Shown here in pieces: positions 1-8,754 of a stretch of 56,763 nt of DNA. The translations under genes were made by a program, and so were the position numbers. Source of the stretch: Prolixibacteraceae bacterium (GTDB lineage: Bacteria > Bacteroidota > Bacteroidia > Bacteroidales > Prolixibacteraceae); the NCBI GenBank assembly GCA_025355875.1, contig JANXYV010000159.1, forward strand, positions 1 to 56,763. Direction: 5' to 3'. Each line of letters begins with the position of its first letter. The first letter of the stretch is position 1. Below the pieces are notes generated by a model. It searched no databases and was not told the origin of the DNA. It saw nothing but the letters and a program-made list of their open reading frames with translations.

Positions 1-1
1 C

Positions 2-1036
2 GTGTGGTTTAATAAAATCCCCTACTTGTGGCCAGTAAATTCGCCGGATTCATGGCTCCTGAATATTTCTAAATTCAAAGCTCACGGAATGGGGATGACA
101 CTTTGCTCCAAGAATATACAGGGAACAATCGCGATGAATTACCAGGCACATTGCACCGCTTATGGTGACACAATGTTCGGTGTTGACCCTAATCACATTC
201 AGGATAACGCAGAGACTGAAATCTATCAGAATTACTTCAAACACAAGGCCGCCGGAATTCCGCGATGGGATCGTCCGGGTAAAGGGAGCGGCGGAATCTG
301 GATGGAAACCTGGGCCAGCCGTTGTCTCGACAACAACTCGGTTAATCATGCAGGATTGCATATTATAGAAGGAATTTACGGAAGGGACGGCAATTTTCTG
401 GATGGCCCGGCAGTGGGTGATCTGGCAACCGATTTCATGACTAACTACATCATTTTTGGAAGAAATTCTTTCCATGTTGACAATATTGGCCATTATCTTG
501 CCGGCCACGAACCCGGTAATTTCGGGCTTTTCCACATGGCCAAAGAGCGTGGGATGGCCAAAACCATCAATCCATCCGAAATCCCGTTGTATGACTGGGG
601 CCAAACTACTGGGCCAAAATCAGCACAGTTAACCGACTTTCAGCGTTTTCCGCTAAGGACCTACTACCTGCAACGCGATTACAACGGGCAGACGGAAGCA
701 AAATGGCACCTTGTAAACGAACCTTACGATTACGGAACATCAACCGGTATCGATAATATTCAGGAAGATTTGACCGATTTTTACATGAAGGAAGTTTATC
801 CGAACCCGGTGCGCGAGCAGGCCTCCATCAGGTTTTATGTACCGCGCGACGGACATGTTTCAATCAATCTGTACGACTCGGCAGGGCAGTTAAAATCAGC
901 GCTGTTCGACAGGCAGACCGGCTATGGGAATTATGCTGTTGACCTAAAATGTCGTGGATTTTCATCTGGATTGTACCTAGTAAAAATGAATTTTGAGAAT
1001 AGCGTAAAAATCCAGAAAATTTTGGTTCACCGGTAA
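2..1036 (+). CDS. DUF362-like secreted protein with T9SS sorting domain (5' partial)
   Basis: The reading frame is open from the left edge, so the start and any signal peptide lie outside the window. The first ~230 residues resemble the C-terminal half of DUF362 proteins: a GLHIIEGIYGRDG segment, GPAVGDLATDF, then a conserved tail mentioning HVDNIGHYLAGHEPG and KERG. The last ~80 residues, from VYPNPVRE to the end, form a typical T9SS type A sorting domain, which is cleaved on the cell surface. DUF362 proteins are usually thought of as intracellular and sometimes carry iron-sulfur clusters; a T9SS tail points to export. The function is unknown. The convergent gene on the other strand ends 33 bases downstream. 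Family call by eye, moderately sure; T9SS tail very likely. Confidence 0.72.
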   Translation: MWFNKIPYLWPVNSPDSWLLNISKFKAHGMGMTLCSKNIQGTIAMNYQAHCTAYGDTMFGVDPNHIQDNAETEIYQNYFKHKAAGIPRWDRPGKGSGGIWMETWASRCLDNNSVNHAGLHIIEGIYGRDGNFLDGPAVGDLATDFMTNYIIFGRNSFHVDNIGHYLAGHEPGNFGLFHMAKERGMAKTINPSEIPLYDWGQTTGPKSAQLTDFQRFPLRTYYLQRDYNGQTEAKWHLVNEPYDYGTSTGIDNIQEDLTDFYMKEVYPNPVREQASIRFYVPRDGHVSINLYDSAGQLKSALFDRQTGYGNYAVDLKCRGFSSGLYLVKMNFENSVKIQKILVHR

Positions 1037-1069
1037 TTGACGCATTGTCGCCGTGTGATTCTAGGAGCA

Positions 1070-2080
1070 TTATTTCTTGTAGTTCAGCCAATTCGTTCCA
1101 TTATAACTGGAAACTCCTGAATCGGTTGCTGCCCATACAATTCCTTTGGAATCGATGGCAATATCGTTTACATGATTGATACCCGAGTCGCTGCTTGCCG
1201 GTACGTTTTTCCAGGTTTTGCCATCGAAATGGGATACTCCCGAATCTGTTCCTACCCAAATTTTTCCATCTTTATCTGCCGCAATTGCCTGGATCCGGTT
1301 ACTGGCTAATCCTTCTTTAATCGTATAAACGGTCCAGCCCTTTTTTGTTTCCCAAACCTGATGATAAGCTAAACCCTGTGGAGTGCCAATCCACTGACCA
1401 TTGTTTGCATCGGTTAGAATGCACAATATCGTGTCGGAAGGCAGAATTGTCCATTCCGAAGTATAATACGATGCGCCTGATATGGCATCGGTAAGCTCAT
1501 CGTATTTATACCGTCCAACGCCTTTCCCCGAAGTGCCGGCAAAGACCCATCCATCACTTTGGGCGGCAATTGAAATTACCGGGGCTATAGTCAAATCGCC
1601 CCAATCATCGGTAAAATACCATTTGTCGCGTGTTAAACAACCGATGTTTATGGATGATGAAATCCAGTTTTCGTTACCTCTACCGGCAATCAATGAGGTC
1701 ACTTTTGTATTGGACGGATACTGGTTTTCAGTCTTCAAATAAGTAAAAACCGAGTCGTTTTTGCAGCTTGCCAGAAAAATATCTGATCCTGTTGTCAGCA
1801 TCAGGGCAGCTTGGGTTAACCGGTTACCGTTGTATTTACAAATTTTCACAACAGGCTCAGTGCCATTGCCGGGATGGGTTTTCCAATGGCCGTCGTAAAA
1901 ACTTACAAGTCCTTTATCAGTACCTACCCAAACCACATCAGAGGCATCCACAAAAACTGCAAAGGCCTTATTTGCCGGAAATGAAATTTTGGCAGCTGCT
2001 TGTTCTTTGCTGCACGAATTGTTCAATACTGATATTACCGACAGAAACAGTAAACCAATCAGAAGCCTGGAATTAGTCAT
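1070..2080 (-). CDS. Propeller lipoprotein (two-component-regulator-propeller type)
   Basis: This 336-residue protein is the only clear gene on the minus strand. I chose the ATG at 2080 because it gives a lipoprotein signal at once: a basic start, a hydrophobic run, then NNSC with Cys23. A longer frame to 2188 would add 36 hydrophilic residues before that signal and is less likely. The mature part repeats blades of the form VWVGTDKGLVSFYDGHWK, IWVGTDSGVSHFDGKTW and VWAATDSGVSSYNGTNW, the signature of the reg_prop beta-propeller found in periplasmic sensors of hybrid two-component systems. Here there is no kinase or HTH part, so it is a stand-alone propeller, probably anchored to a membrane. 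Ligand unknown. It is transcribed away from the GH105 gene. Confidence 0.75.
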   Translation of the reverse strand: MTNSRLLIGLLFLSVISVLNNSCSKEQAAAKISFPANKAFAVFVDASDVVWVGTDKGLVSFYDGHWKTHPGNGTEPVVKICKYNGNRLTQAALMLTTGSDIFLASCKNDSVFTYLKTENQYPSNTKVTSLIAGRGNENWISSSINIGCLTRDKWYFTDDWGDLTIAPVISIAAQSDGWVFAGTSGKGVGRYKYDELTDAISGASYYTSEWTILPSDTILCILTDANNGQWIGTPQGLAYHQVWETKKGWTVYTIKEGLASNRIQAIAADKDGKIWVGTDSGVSHFDGKTWKNVPASSDSGINHVNDIAIDSKGIVWAATDSGVSSYNGTNWLNYKK

Positions 2081-2426
2081 TTTAAAGGGACACAATAAAT
2101 TAACAATTGGGTTTTCCGTCCGGTGAAATCCGCCATTTTTTAAAATTTTTAATCCTGTCATAAAATGGGTATAGCTCGCTTTAAACATTTGAACATCAAA
2201 TTTAGAAGATTATCAAAATGCAAATTTAACGAATATCGGGTTGCCTTTAACACGCCAACACCGAACTTGGAAATTAATACCATCAATAAGAAGAAAAGTA
2301 TTATCTTATTGTAAACGATCGGTCTATTTTAGAAACCTGAATAAATAAAGTTTCCAAACCTGGGGTAGTTGAATATTACTCCTGAAATTGTATTTTTAAT
2401 GGTGTAATTTTAAATCGGATTCATCC
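2081..2426. other. Divergent intergenic region, 346 bp
   Basis: This AT-rich stretch separates the minus-strand propeller gene from the plus-strand GH105 gene and should hold both promoters. I see an 8-bp inverted repeat CAATAAGA (2284-2291) / TCTTATTG (2304-2311). On the plus strand there is a weak Bacteroidota-like promoter: TTG at 2369-2371 and TATTTTTA at 2391-2398, 28 bases before the GH105 ATG, compared with the -33 TTTG and -7 TAnnTTTG consensus. No open frame here looks coding. Confidence 0.4.
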
Positions 2427-3653
2427 ATGAAACTAAAATCAGTTATTATCTTAATCCTCCTTATTCATGCTACATTTTCATTTGCTCAGGAGAAAAATGC
2501 AGATCAGGTAAAAAGGGTGGCCGATTTGATTTTAAACGAGAATTACGAAGGCTTTAAACTTACCGGCACCAGCCAAATGATCACCGACTACTCCAAAATT
2601 CCGGACAATGAAAATCTTCAGCTGGCAAGTCGTTACCGCACCTGGGAATACTGGAACGGAGTGCTGAATACCGCGATGCTCAAGCTATATGAATATACCG
2701 GCGAAGAGAAGTATAAACAGTATTCGCTTAAAAACTATGCCTTCATTTTCGACAACTACGAACTATTGAAAAAGCTGGATGCTGAAAAGCACCTCGGCGG
2801 GGACGTTTCCCAATTGTACAAAATGGGTTTACTCGACCATTGCGGCTCGATGGGTTCTGGTCTGCTCGAAGTTTATAAGCTCGACAAACGGAAAGACTAC
2901 CTCGACTACCTGAATAAAGTGGCCGACCACATGCTGAACAAGGAAGTCAGGCTCGACGACGGTACTTTTGCGCGTTTAACGCCTTACCCAAAAACCGTTT
3001 GGCTCGACGACCTGTACATGAGCATCCCGTTTTTGGCGCGGATGGGGCAGTTAACCGGCGATAAAAAGTATTTCGATCTTGCCGCAAAACAAATCATCCA
3101 GTTTACCAAGTACCTTTACGACCCGCAAACGCAGCTTTACTTTCACGCATATTACGCCGACGAGAAAGAACCCGGCGTCGCCCATTGGGGCCGCGCCAAC
3201 GGCTGGTGCATCGTGGCTCAGGTCAACCTGCTCGAATTCCTTCCCAAAAACCATCCAGACAGGCCCGAATTGTTGCGGATACTGAAACAGCAAATCACCG
3301 GGTTGGCGCGCTATCAAAGCGAATCGGGCTTGTGGCATCAGATACTCGACCGTACCGATTCCTATCTAGAAACATCGTGTACTGCCATGTTTACCTACGC
3401 CATTGCCAAAGCCGTAAACGAAGGTTGGATTGAACCACGCTACAAAACCATTGCCGAAGAGGGCTGGAAAGGTGTAATTACTATGATTAACGAAAAAGGC
3501 CAGGTCAGCAACATTTGCATGGGAACCGGAACCAGCACTTCGATGGTGCATTACTATAAAAGGCCAACGCCGCTGAACGATATCCATGGCCTCGGCGCCG
3601 TTCTGTTTGCCGGAATTGAGGTGCTTAAACTACCGAAAGATGCCGAAAATTAG
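2427..3653 (+). CDS. GH105 unsaturated rhamnogalacturonyl/glucuronyl hydrolase
   Basis: A 408-residue secreted protein with a Sec signal peptide ending near FSFAQ (residues 1-20). The body is the (alpha/alpha)6 barrel of GH105, the YteR/RhiN family, which removes 4,5-unsaturated uronic acid from the non-reducing end of oligosaccharides left by polysaccharide lyases. Family hallmarks are WLDDLYMSIPFL at about 192-203, whose Asp matches the catalytic Asp of YteR-type enzymes, WGRANGW at 254-260, and a GLWHQ segment. Length is normal. It is the first plus-strand gene of the pectin-flavoured cluster and lies 22 bases before the next gene, so co-transcription is likely. The exact substrate (rhamnogalacturonan I or another uronate glycan) cannot be read from the sequence. 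Confidence 0.9.
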   Translation: MKLKSVIILILLIHATFSFAQEKNADQVKRVADLILNENYEGFKLTGTSQMITDYSKIPDNENLQLASRYRTWEYWNGVLNTAMLKLYEYTGEEKYKQYSLKNYAFIFDNYELLKKLDAEKHLGGDVSQLYKMGLLDHCGSMGSGLLEVYKLDKRKDYLDYLNKVADHMLNKEVRLDDGTFARLTPYPKTVWLDDLYMSIPFLARMGQLTGDKKYFDLAAKQIIQFTKYLYDPQTQLYFHAYYADEKEPGVAHWGRANGWCIVAQVNLLEFLPKNHPDRPELLRILKQQITGLARYQSESGLWHQILDRTDSYLETSCTAMFTYAIAKAVNEGWIEPRYKTIAEEGWKGVITMINEKGQVSNICMGTGTSTSMVHYYKRPTPLNDIHGLGAVLFAGIEVLKLPKDAEN

Positions 3654-3675
3654 CATTATTTTAAATTAGTATATC

Positions 3676-5283
3676 ATGAAATCACTGTCGGTTACTGTAT
3701 TCGTTAGTATCGTATTGCTGGTTATTTCAGTAAAAACTGGTTCCGGGCAAATTAAATTCGAAGATGTTGCCCAAAAGGCTGGCCTGGTTGAGCCATTAAA
3801 AGGCATGATCGGACACTGCGCCGCATGGGGCGATGTAAATGGCGATGGTTTCCCCGACCTTTATTTCGGCACTTTTGCAGGTTGGGCAAAAGGCGGGGAA
3901 CCAAGCGGCGGAACATCGCCAAATAAACTGTTCCTTAACAAAGGCGATGGCACTTTTGAGGAAGTAATGGACAGTCCGGTACGTGTTATTGGCTGGAATT
4001 CAGGCGCTGCCTTTGCCGATTTCGATAACGACGGCGATCTCGACCTGGTGGTTTCGCATCAGGCACACAAAGGAAAACCTTATGGTAAGGTCAACAATTT
4101 TCTTTTTGAAAACGACGGCAAGGGCAATTTTACTGATGTAAGCAAAAATTCGGGACTGTGTTTTGATACGCCTTTTTTAGGGCGAAACACGTTCGTTTTC
4201 GATTTTGATGGAGATGGATTACTCGATATATTAATGCAGGAAGATTTTGTATTGGCAGATGATGCCGGTGGAAATTCGAGATTGATGAAAAATATGGGAA
4301 ATCTAAAATTTCAGGATGTTACCGAAAAGGCCGGTCTCCCTCACGGGTTTCGCCAGGGACTATACGGGCTTGGTGGATTTGTAGGCGATATTAACGGCGA
4401 TGGCTGGCCGGATATATTTTTTGCCCATAGTTGCCGAATGTTTATCAACAATAAAAATGGCACTTTTCACGAAAAGGAATACCACATGGTTGATAAAAAA
4501 TTCACCCAACCGGCAACGGTAAACCCACACTGGACTTGTGGCGCTGATTTAGGCGATTTCGACAACGATGGCGATATGGATATGGCTATGGGCGACCATT
4601 TCACAATGGATACCACTTTCCACCGCATGTATATTTATCTTAACGAAGGCAATGACCAAAATGGCGACCCCATTCTGCGCGATATTACCGTTGAGTCAGG
4701 AATTATAAACCCCAACCAGCGGACTTTTCACCTTCAGATTCAGGATATGGACAATGATGGCAAAATGGATATTGTTACCAGTCGCTGCAACAGTATCGTT
4801 TACCGGAACAAGGGCGTCGTTAATGGCATTCCTCAGTTCGAAAAACCTGTTGATACAGGCCTCAAAGGAGGTCTCGGCTATTGGGCCGGTGGTGCGCTCG
4901 CCGATTACGACCACGACGGCAGGCTCGATTTTATGGGACCTGAGTGGGAATGGACTATTCCATCGGTACTTCTGCGAAATGTTACACCCGGGGCCGAAAA
5001 CTATATAACTATAAAACCCGAACTTGGAAACGGCCCGAACCGCAACGCCATTGGCGCTAAAGTAGAAATCTTTAAAGCAGGTAAACTGGGTGATAAAAGG
5101 GATTTACTTGGAACAACAATTATATCTGTTTCGAATGGTTATAGTTGTGGTAATGAAGCAATTGCGCACTTTGGATTGCCAAACGATGAATTTGTGGATG
5201 TTCGGTTGACCATGCCCTGCAACGGGAAGATTTATACCGCTGCTTCAGTAAAACGAAATCAGATTTTTATCCTGAAAAAATAA
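3676..5283 (+). CDS. CRTAC1-like FG-GAP/VCBS repeat protein with UnbV_ASPIC domain
   Basis: A 535-residue exported protein; the signal peptide ends around TGSGQ (residue 25). Asp-rich calcium-binding-type loops repeat along it: DVNGDGFPD (53-61), DFDNDGDLD, DFDGDGLLD, DINGDGWPD, DFDNDGDMD, DMDNDGKMD and DYDHDGRLD. They mark the blades of an integrin-like beta-propeller. The C-terminal ~100 residues (NAIGAKVEIF, VSNGYSCGNEAIAHFGLP) are the UnbV_ASPIC domain found with such propellers in CRTAC1-type proteins. These proteins are common in Bacteroidota polysaccharide loci; their role (binding, adhesion or catalysis) is not known. A close paralogue lies at 7000-8718 on the far side of the GH31 gene. 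Confidence 0.85.
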   Translation: MKSLSVTVFVSIVLLVISVKTGSGQIKFEDVAQKAGLVEPLKGMIGHCAAWGDVNGDGFPDLYFGTFAGWAKGGEPSGGTSPNKLFLNKGDGTFEEVMDSPVRVIGWNSGAAFADFDNDGDLDLVVSHQAHKGKPYGKVNNFLFENDGKGNFTDVSKNSGLCFDTPFLGRNTFVFDFDGDGLLDILMQEDFVLADDAGGNSRLMKNMGNLKFQDVTEKAGLPHGFRQGLYGLGGFVGDINGDGWPDIFFAHSCRMFINNKNGTFHEKEYHMVDKKFTQPATVNPHWTCGADLGDFDNDGDMDMAMGDHFTMDTTFHRMYIYLNEGNDQNGDPILRDITVESGIINPNQRTFHLQIQDMDNDGKMDIVTSRCNSIVYRNKGVVNGIPQFEKPVDTGLKGGLGYWAGGALADYDHDGRLDFMGPEWEWTIPSVLLRNVTPGAENYITIKPELGNGPNRNAIGAKVEIFKAGKLGDKRDLLGTTIISVSNGYSCGNEAIAHFGLPNDEFVDVRLTMPCNGKIYTAASVKRNQIFILKK

Positions 5284-5358
5284 ACGGATGCTTTTATCCG
5301 GAAGTAAAAACAGAACTATTCAAAACAGAAATTTTTAAACATAAATCAATAAATTAAC

Positions 5359-6963
5359 ATGACAAAATTTAACGTTTACCTGCTTGCTTTTTTAATCGGT
5401 TTATTAGGCATTGCGGTGGCTTGCACACAACAAAAACCTGCTGAAACCAAAAAGGAAATCACCATCCTTGAAAATGAAAAATGGTGGGGCGGCGCAGTTC
5501 TCGACGGGCGGAATTCGCCTCTGCAAACCGACTCGTTTAAGTATAACCAGAATAACAATTGCAAGGACAATCAGGCGGCGCCACTGTTTATATCCAATAA
5601 AGGCCGCTTTATCTGGAGCGAAAAACCAATCAATATTGAAATCACGAAAGGAGTTATTCGCGTTCAGGACAAAAATGGCGAAGTAATTACCGGCAACAGC
5701 GGAACAACTTTGAAAGATGCGCTGCTTCAGGCTGGCAAACAGTATTTCCCACCTTCAGGAAAAACTCCCGACCCGCTGCTTTTTACCAGTCCGCAGTACA
5801 ATACCTGGATTGAACTTCAGTACAACCAGAACGAGAAGGATATTTTGAAATATGCCGAGTCGATTGTAGCGAATGGATTTCCGGTGGGGGTACTTATGAT
5901 TGACGACACCTGGCAAACAAATTACGGGAAATGGACTTTTGATGCCGAAAAATTTTCAGACCCGAAGGGGATGATTAAAAAGCTTCATGCGATGGGTTTC
6001 AAAGTGATGCTTTGGGTTTGCCCTTTTATAAGCGCCGATTCACGGAATTTCAGGAGTTTGGCTGCCCGAAAGATGATGTTGTTTCAAGATTCAGCAAAAA
6101 AAATCCCTGCAATTGTAAGGTGGTGGAATGGCGCCAGCGGATTGCTCGATTTATCGAATCCTGAAAGCGAAAAATGGTTTCGGGACGAGCTGAGGACTTT
6201 GGTCAGCGAATATGGAGTGGATGGGTTTAAACTCGATGCCGGCGACCCGCAGTTTTATGTTGGGTCGTATTCGTTAAACAATTACAGCCCGAATGAGCAG
6301 TGCGAGGCTTACGCGAAAATTGGACTTTCATTTCCGTTAAACGAATTGCGCGCCTGCTGGAAAATGGCCGGACAGCCTCTGGTACAGCGGCTACGCGACA
6401 AAAATCATATCTGGAGCGATGTGCGGGTTTTAATTCCCGACATGATTGGACTGGGATTGATTGGCCATCAGTTTGGCTGCCCCGATATGATTGGCGGCGG
6501 CGATTTTTCATCCTTCTCCAACGCGGCTGTGATGGACGAAGAGCTGATTGTACGGTCGGCACAGGTGAGTACATTGATGCCAATGATGCAGTTTTCGGTT
6601 GCTCCATGGCGGGTTTTGAGCAAAGAAAACCTGGCTATCTGTAAAAATATGGCCAATCTTCACTATCGGTTGGGAAACGAAATTATGGAACTGGCCAAAA
6701 AATGTGCAGTTTCGGGCGAACCGATGGTACGGAACCTGGAATATGAATTTCCGGGGAAAGGTTATGAAGGAATAAAAGACCAGTTTTTATTGGGCAACAA
6801 AATTATGGTTGCCCCGGTAGTCGAAAAAGGTGCGCGTTCGCGCGAAGTTGTTTTTCCTGAAGGAAAATGGATGGGCGACGACGGCAGCGAAGTTACTGGC
6901 CCGGCCAAACTGAAAATTGATGTTCCTTTGGAACGTTTGCCCTGGTTTCGGATTGTAAATTAA
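5359..6963 (+). CDS. GH31-family glycosidase lipoprotein
   Basis: A 534-residue lipoprotein (signal to AVAC, Cys22). It has the GH31 TIM-barrel pattern: MIDDTWQ near 180-185, GFKVMLWVCPFIS near 213-224, and the nucleophile motif DGFKLDAGDP with Asp293. Later CPDMIGGGDF (374-383) is in the position where the acid/base Asp of the MYORG/SITS-like branch of GH31 is found, and LMPMMQFSVAPW with a C-terminal VAPVVEKGARSREVVFPEGKW segment is also typical. GH31 covers alpha-glucosidase, alpha-xylosidase and alpha-galactosidase activities, so the substrate stays open. It sits between two CRTAC1-like paralogues on the same strand. Family call secure; substrate unknown. Confidence 0.87.
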   Translation: MTKFNVYLLAFLIGLLGIAVACTQQKPAETKKEITILENEKWWGGAVLDGRNSPLQTDSFKYNQNNNCKDNQAAPLFISNKGRFIWSEKPINIEITKGVIRVQDKNGEVITGNSGTTLKDALLQAGKQYFPPSGKTPDPLLFTSPQYNTWIELQYNQNEKDILKYAESIVANGFPVGVLMIDDTWQTNYGKWTFDAEKFSDPKGMIKKLHAMGFKVMLWVCPFISADSRNFRSLAARKMMLFQDSAKKIPAIVRWWNGASGLLDLSNPESEKWFRDELRTLVSEYGVDGFKLDAGDPQFYVGSYSLNNYSPNEQCEAYAKIGLSFPLNELRACWKMAGQPLVQRLRDKNHIWSDVRVLIPDMIGLGLIGHQFGCPDMIGGGDFSSFSNAAVMDEELIVRSAQVSTLMPMMQFSVAPWRVLSKENLAICKNMANLHYRLGNEIMELAKKCAVSGEPMVRNLEYEFPGKGYEGIKDQFLLGNKIMVAPVVEKGARSREVVFPEGKWMGDDGSEVTGPAKLKIDVPLERLPWFRIVN

Positions 6964-6999
6964 AGGAATAGAATGAATTATTAGAATTAGTTCACATAT

Positions 7000-8718
7000 A
7001 TGAGAAGGATTAATGGCAAAAATGAAACTTGCTTTTTTAGAAGCCTCCCCTTTTGGGGGAGGTTTGGAGGGGGCTTTAAATCAATATCAATTAAATCAGT
7101 CCTTGTTTCCTGCATATTTTTCTTTGCAGGATTTGCCGTTTCGGCTCAGATAAAATTTGAAGATGTTACCGAAAAGGCCGGATTGATTGAACCTTTAAAG
7201 GGAATGGCAGCGCATTGTGCAGTTACCGGCGATGTGAACGGAGATGGATACCCCGAGCTTTTTGTCGGCACATTTACCCACTTTGAAGATTCGATGTACA
7301 ATGTACGCGGCCATAAAACTGGCAAGGAGCCGAATAAATTTTTCTTCAACAATGGAAACGGTACATTTACAGAGAACAAGGAGTTTCCGGGCAGCGTGAA
7401 AGGTAAAAATTCGGGTGGCGCTTTTGCCGATTTCGATAACGATGGAGACCTGGACATGATTATTACACACCAATCGCACCTGGTAAAATGGCCGGGAGAC
7501 TTGCTTGAAGCAGGCATTGAGCGCAATATGCTTTTTGAAAACGATGGCAAAGGCAACTTCACCAATGTCACGTTTCATTCAGGCGTTGATTTCTGGTATC
7601 CTTTCATGGGGCGTTCAACTTTCGTGTTTGATTACGATGGCGATGGCTTGCTCGATATTTTTATTCAGGAAGATTTTACACTTGGCGATATTTCAGCCGG
7701 AAATTCGCGCCTCCTGAAAAACATGGGGAACCTGAAATTTAAGGATGTTACCAAAGAAGCCGGATTTCCAACAGGCCCTAAAACCGGATTGTATGGTTTG
7801 GGCGGCTTTGTCGATGATATTAACGGCGACAGCTGGCCTGATGTTTTCTTCTCACACAGTTGCAGGCTCTTCATTAACAACAGGAATGGCACTTTCAGGG
7901 AAATTCCTTTCCCAATGCCTGATACCAAATATACTTTGCCGTCATCAATCAATAAGGATTACGCCTACTACTGCGGCGCGAATACCGGCGACCTCGACAA
8001 TGATGGCGACCTTGATTTTGTTGTTGGCGACCACCTCGAAATGGCCTCGGAAAAACACAGGCTTTTTGTTTTCCAAAACCAGGGAAATGATGCCAACGGC
8101 AATCCTATTTTTAAGGATATCACCACTGAAAGCGGCATACAACCCGTTGGCGGCAGAGCTATTTACATTCATTTAACTGATATAGATAACGATGGTAATA
8201 TTGACATCTGCACAAGTAAATACACTTCTTTTGTTTACAGGAACAAAGGGGTTGTTGATGGAATCCCAAAATTTGAACCTCCTTTGAATTCGGGATTTGG
8301 AGGCTCATTGGGTTACTGGGCTGGAGGTTCGTTTTTCGATTTCGACCGCGATGGCCGCATCGACTTTTTTGGCCCCGAATGGTGGCCGATTGACCATTCT
8401 GTCCTGCTCCGGAATGTCACTCCCGGGGCTGAAAATTACATTGATATCAAGCTTGATTTAAAAAACAGCCCAAACAGAAATGGAATTGGCGCCAGGGTTG
8501 AAATTTTCAAAGCCGGATATTTAGGGAATACAAAAAAACGGCTGGGAACCCATGTTATTTCGGTTGCCAACGGTTATAGTTCAGGATATGAAGCCATTGC
8601 TCATTTTGGTTTGCCCAACGACGAAAAAATTGACATTCAGGTTACAATGCCTTGTAATGGAGCAGTTTATACCGCAAGGGGTGTTAAACGAAATCAATTG
8701 TTTAAGTTGAAAGAGTAA
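7000..8718 (+). CDS. CRTAC1-like FG-GAP/UnbV protein, paralogue 2, with hairpin repeat in its 5' end
   Basis: This 572-residue protein is a paralogue of the one at 3676-5283: the same opening IKFEDVTEKAGLIEPLKGM, the same Asp-rich propeller loops (DVNGDGYPE, DFDNDGDLD, DYDGDGLLD, DINGDSWPD, DLDNDGDLD, DIDNDGNID, DFDRDGRID) and the same UnbV_ASPIC tail. The N-terminus is odd. After MRRINGKNETCF, residues encoded by a GC-rich hairpin repeat (7041-7076) precede the hydrophobic signal segment (VLVSCIFFFAGFAVSAQ). No ATG follows the repeat before that segment, so the start at 7000 is the only ATG that keeps the signal peptide. Either the repeat inserted into the gene and kept it open, or translation really starts at a non-ATG codon after the repeat. 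Confidence 0.82.
   Translation: MRRINGKNETCFFRSLPFWGRFGGGFKSISIKSVLVSCIFFFAGFAVSAQIKFEDVTEKAGLIEPLKGMAAHCAVTGDVNGDGYPELFVGTFTHFEDSMYNVRGHKTGKEPNKFFFNNGNGTFTENKEFPGSVKGKNSGGAFADFDNDGDLDMIITHQSHLVKWPGDLLEAGIERNMLFENDGKGNFTNVTFHSGVDFWYPFMGRSTFVFDYDGDGLLDIFIQEDFTLGDISAGNSRLLKNMGNLKFKDVTKEAGFPTGPKTGLYGLGGFVDDINGDSWPDVFFSHSCRLFINNRNGTFREIPFPMPDTKYTLPSSINKDYAYYCGANTGDLDNDGDLDFVVGDHLEMASEKHRLFVFQNQGNDANGNPIFKDITTESGIQPVGGRAIYIHLTDIDNDGNIDICTSKYTSFVYRNKGVVDGIPKFEPPLNSGFGGSLGYWAGGSFFDFDRDGRIDFFGPEWWPIDHSVLLRNVTPGAENYIDIKLDLKNSPNRNGIGARVEIFKAGYLGNTKKRLGTHVISVANGYSSGYEAIAHFGLPNDEKIDIQVTMPCNGAVYTARGVKRNQLFKLKE
7041..7076 (+). repeat. GC-rich palindromic repeat inside a signal-peptide region, copy 1
   Basis: AAGCCTCCCC (7041-7050) pairs with GGGGAGGTTT (7056-7065), one G-T wobble, and the outer AAGCC (7041-7045) can instead pair with GGCTT (7072-7076). 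A second element with the same outer AAGCC...GGCTT, a central CCC-TTTT-GGG hairpin and the GAGGTTT...AG.GGG spacer lies at 35992-36032. Short dispersed hairpins of this form (aagcc-tccc...gggaggttt-ggagggctt) recur between genes in many Bacteroidota; here it is inside a coding sequence. Confidence 0.75.
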
Positions 8719-8754
8719 TGTTTGAAATTCAAATTGTTTTGAAACCAATTTATC

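Noticed and set aside
2081-2188. 36-residue N-terminal extension of the minus-strand propeller
   Set aside because: It would bury the lipoprotein signal that begins at MTNSRLL; start moved to 2080.
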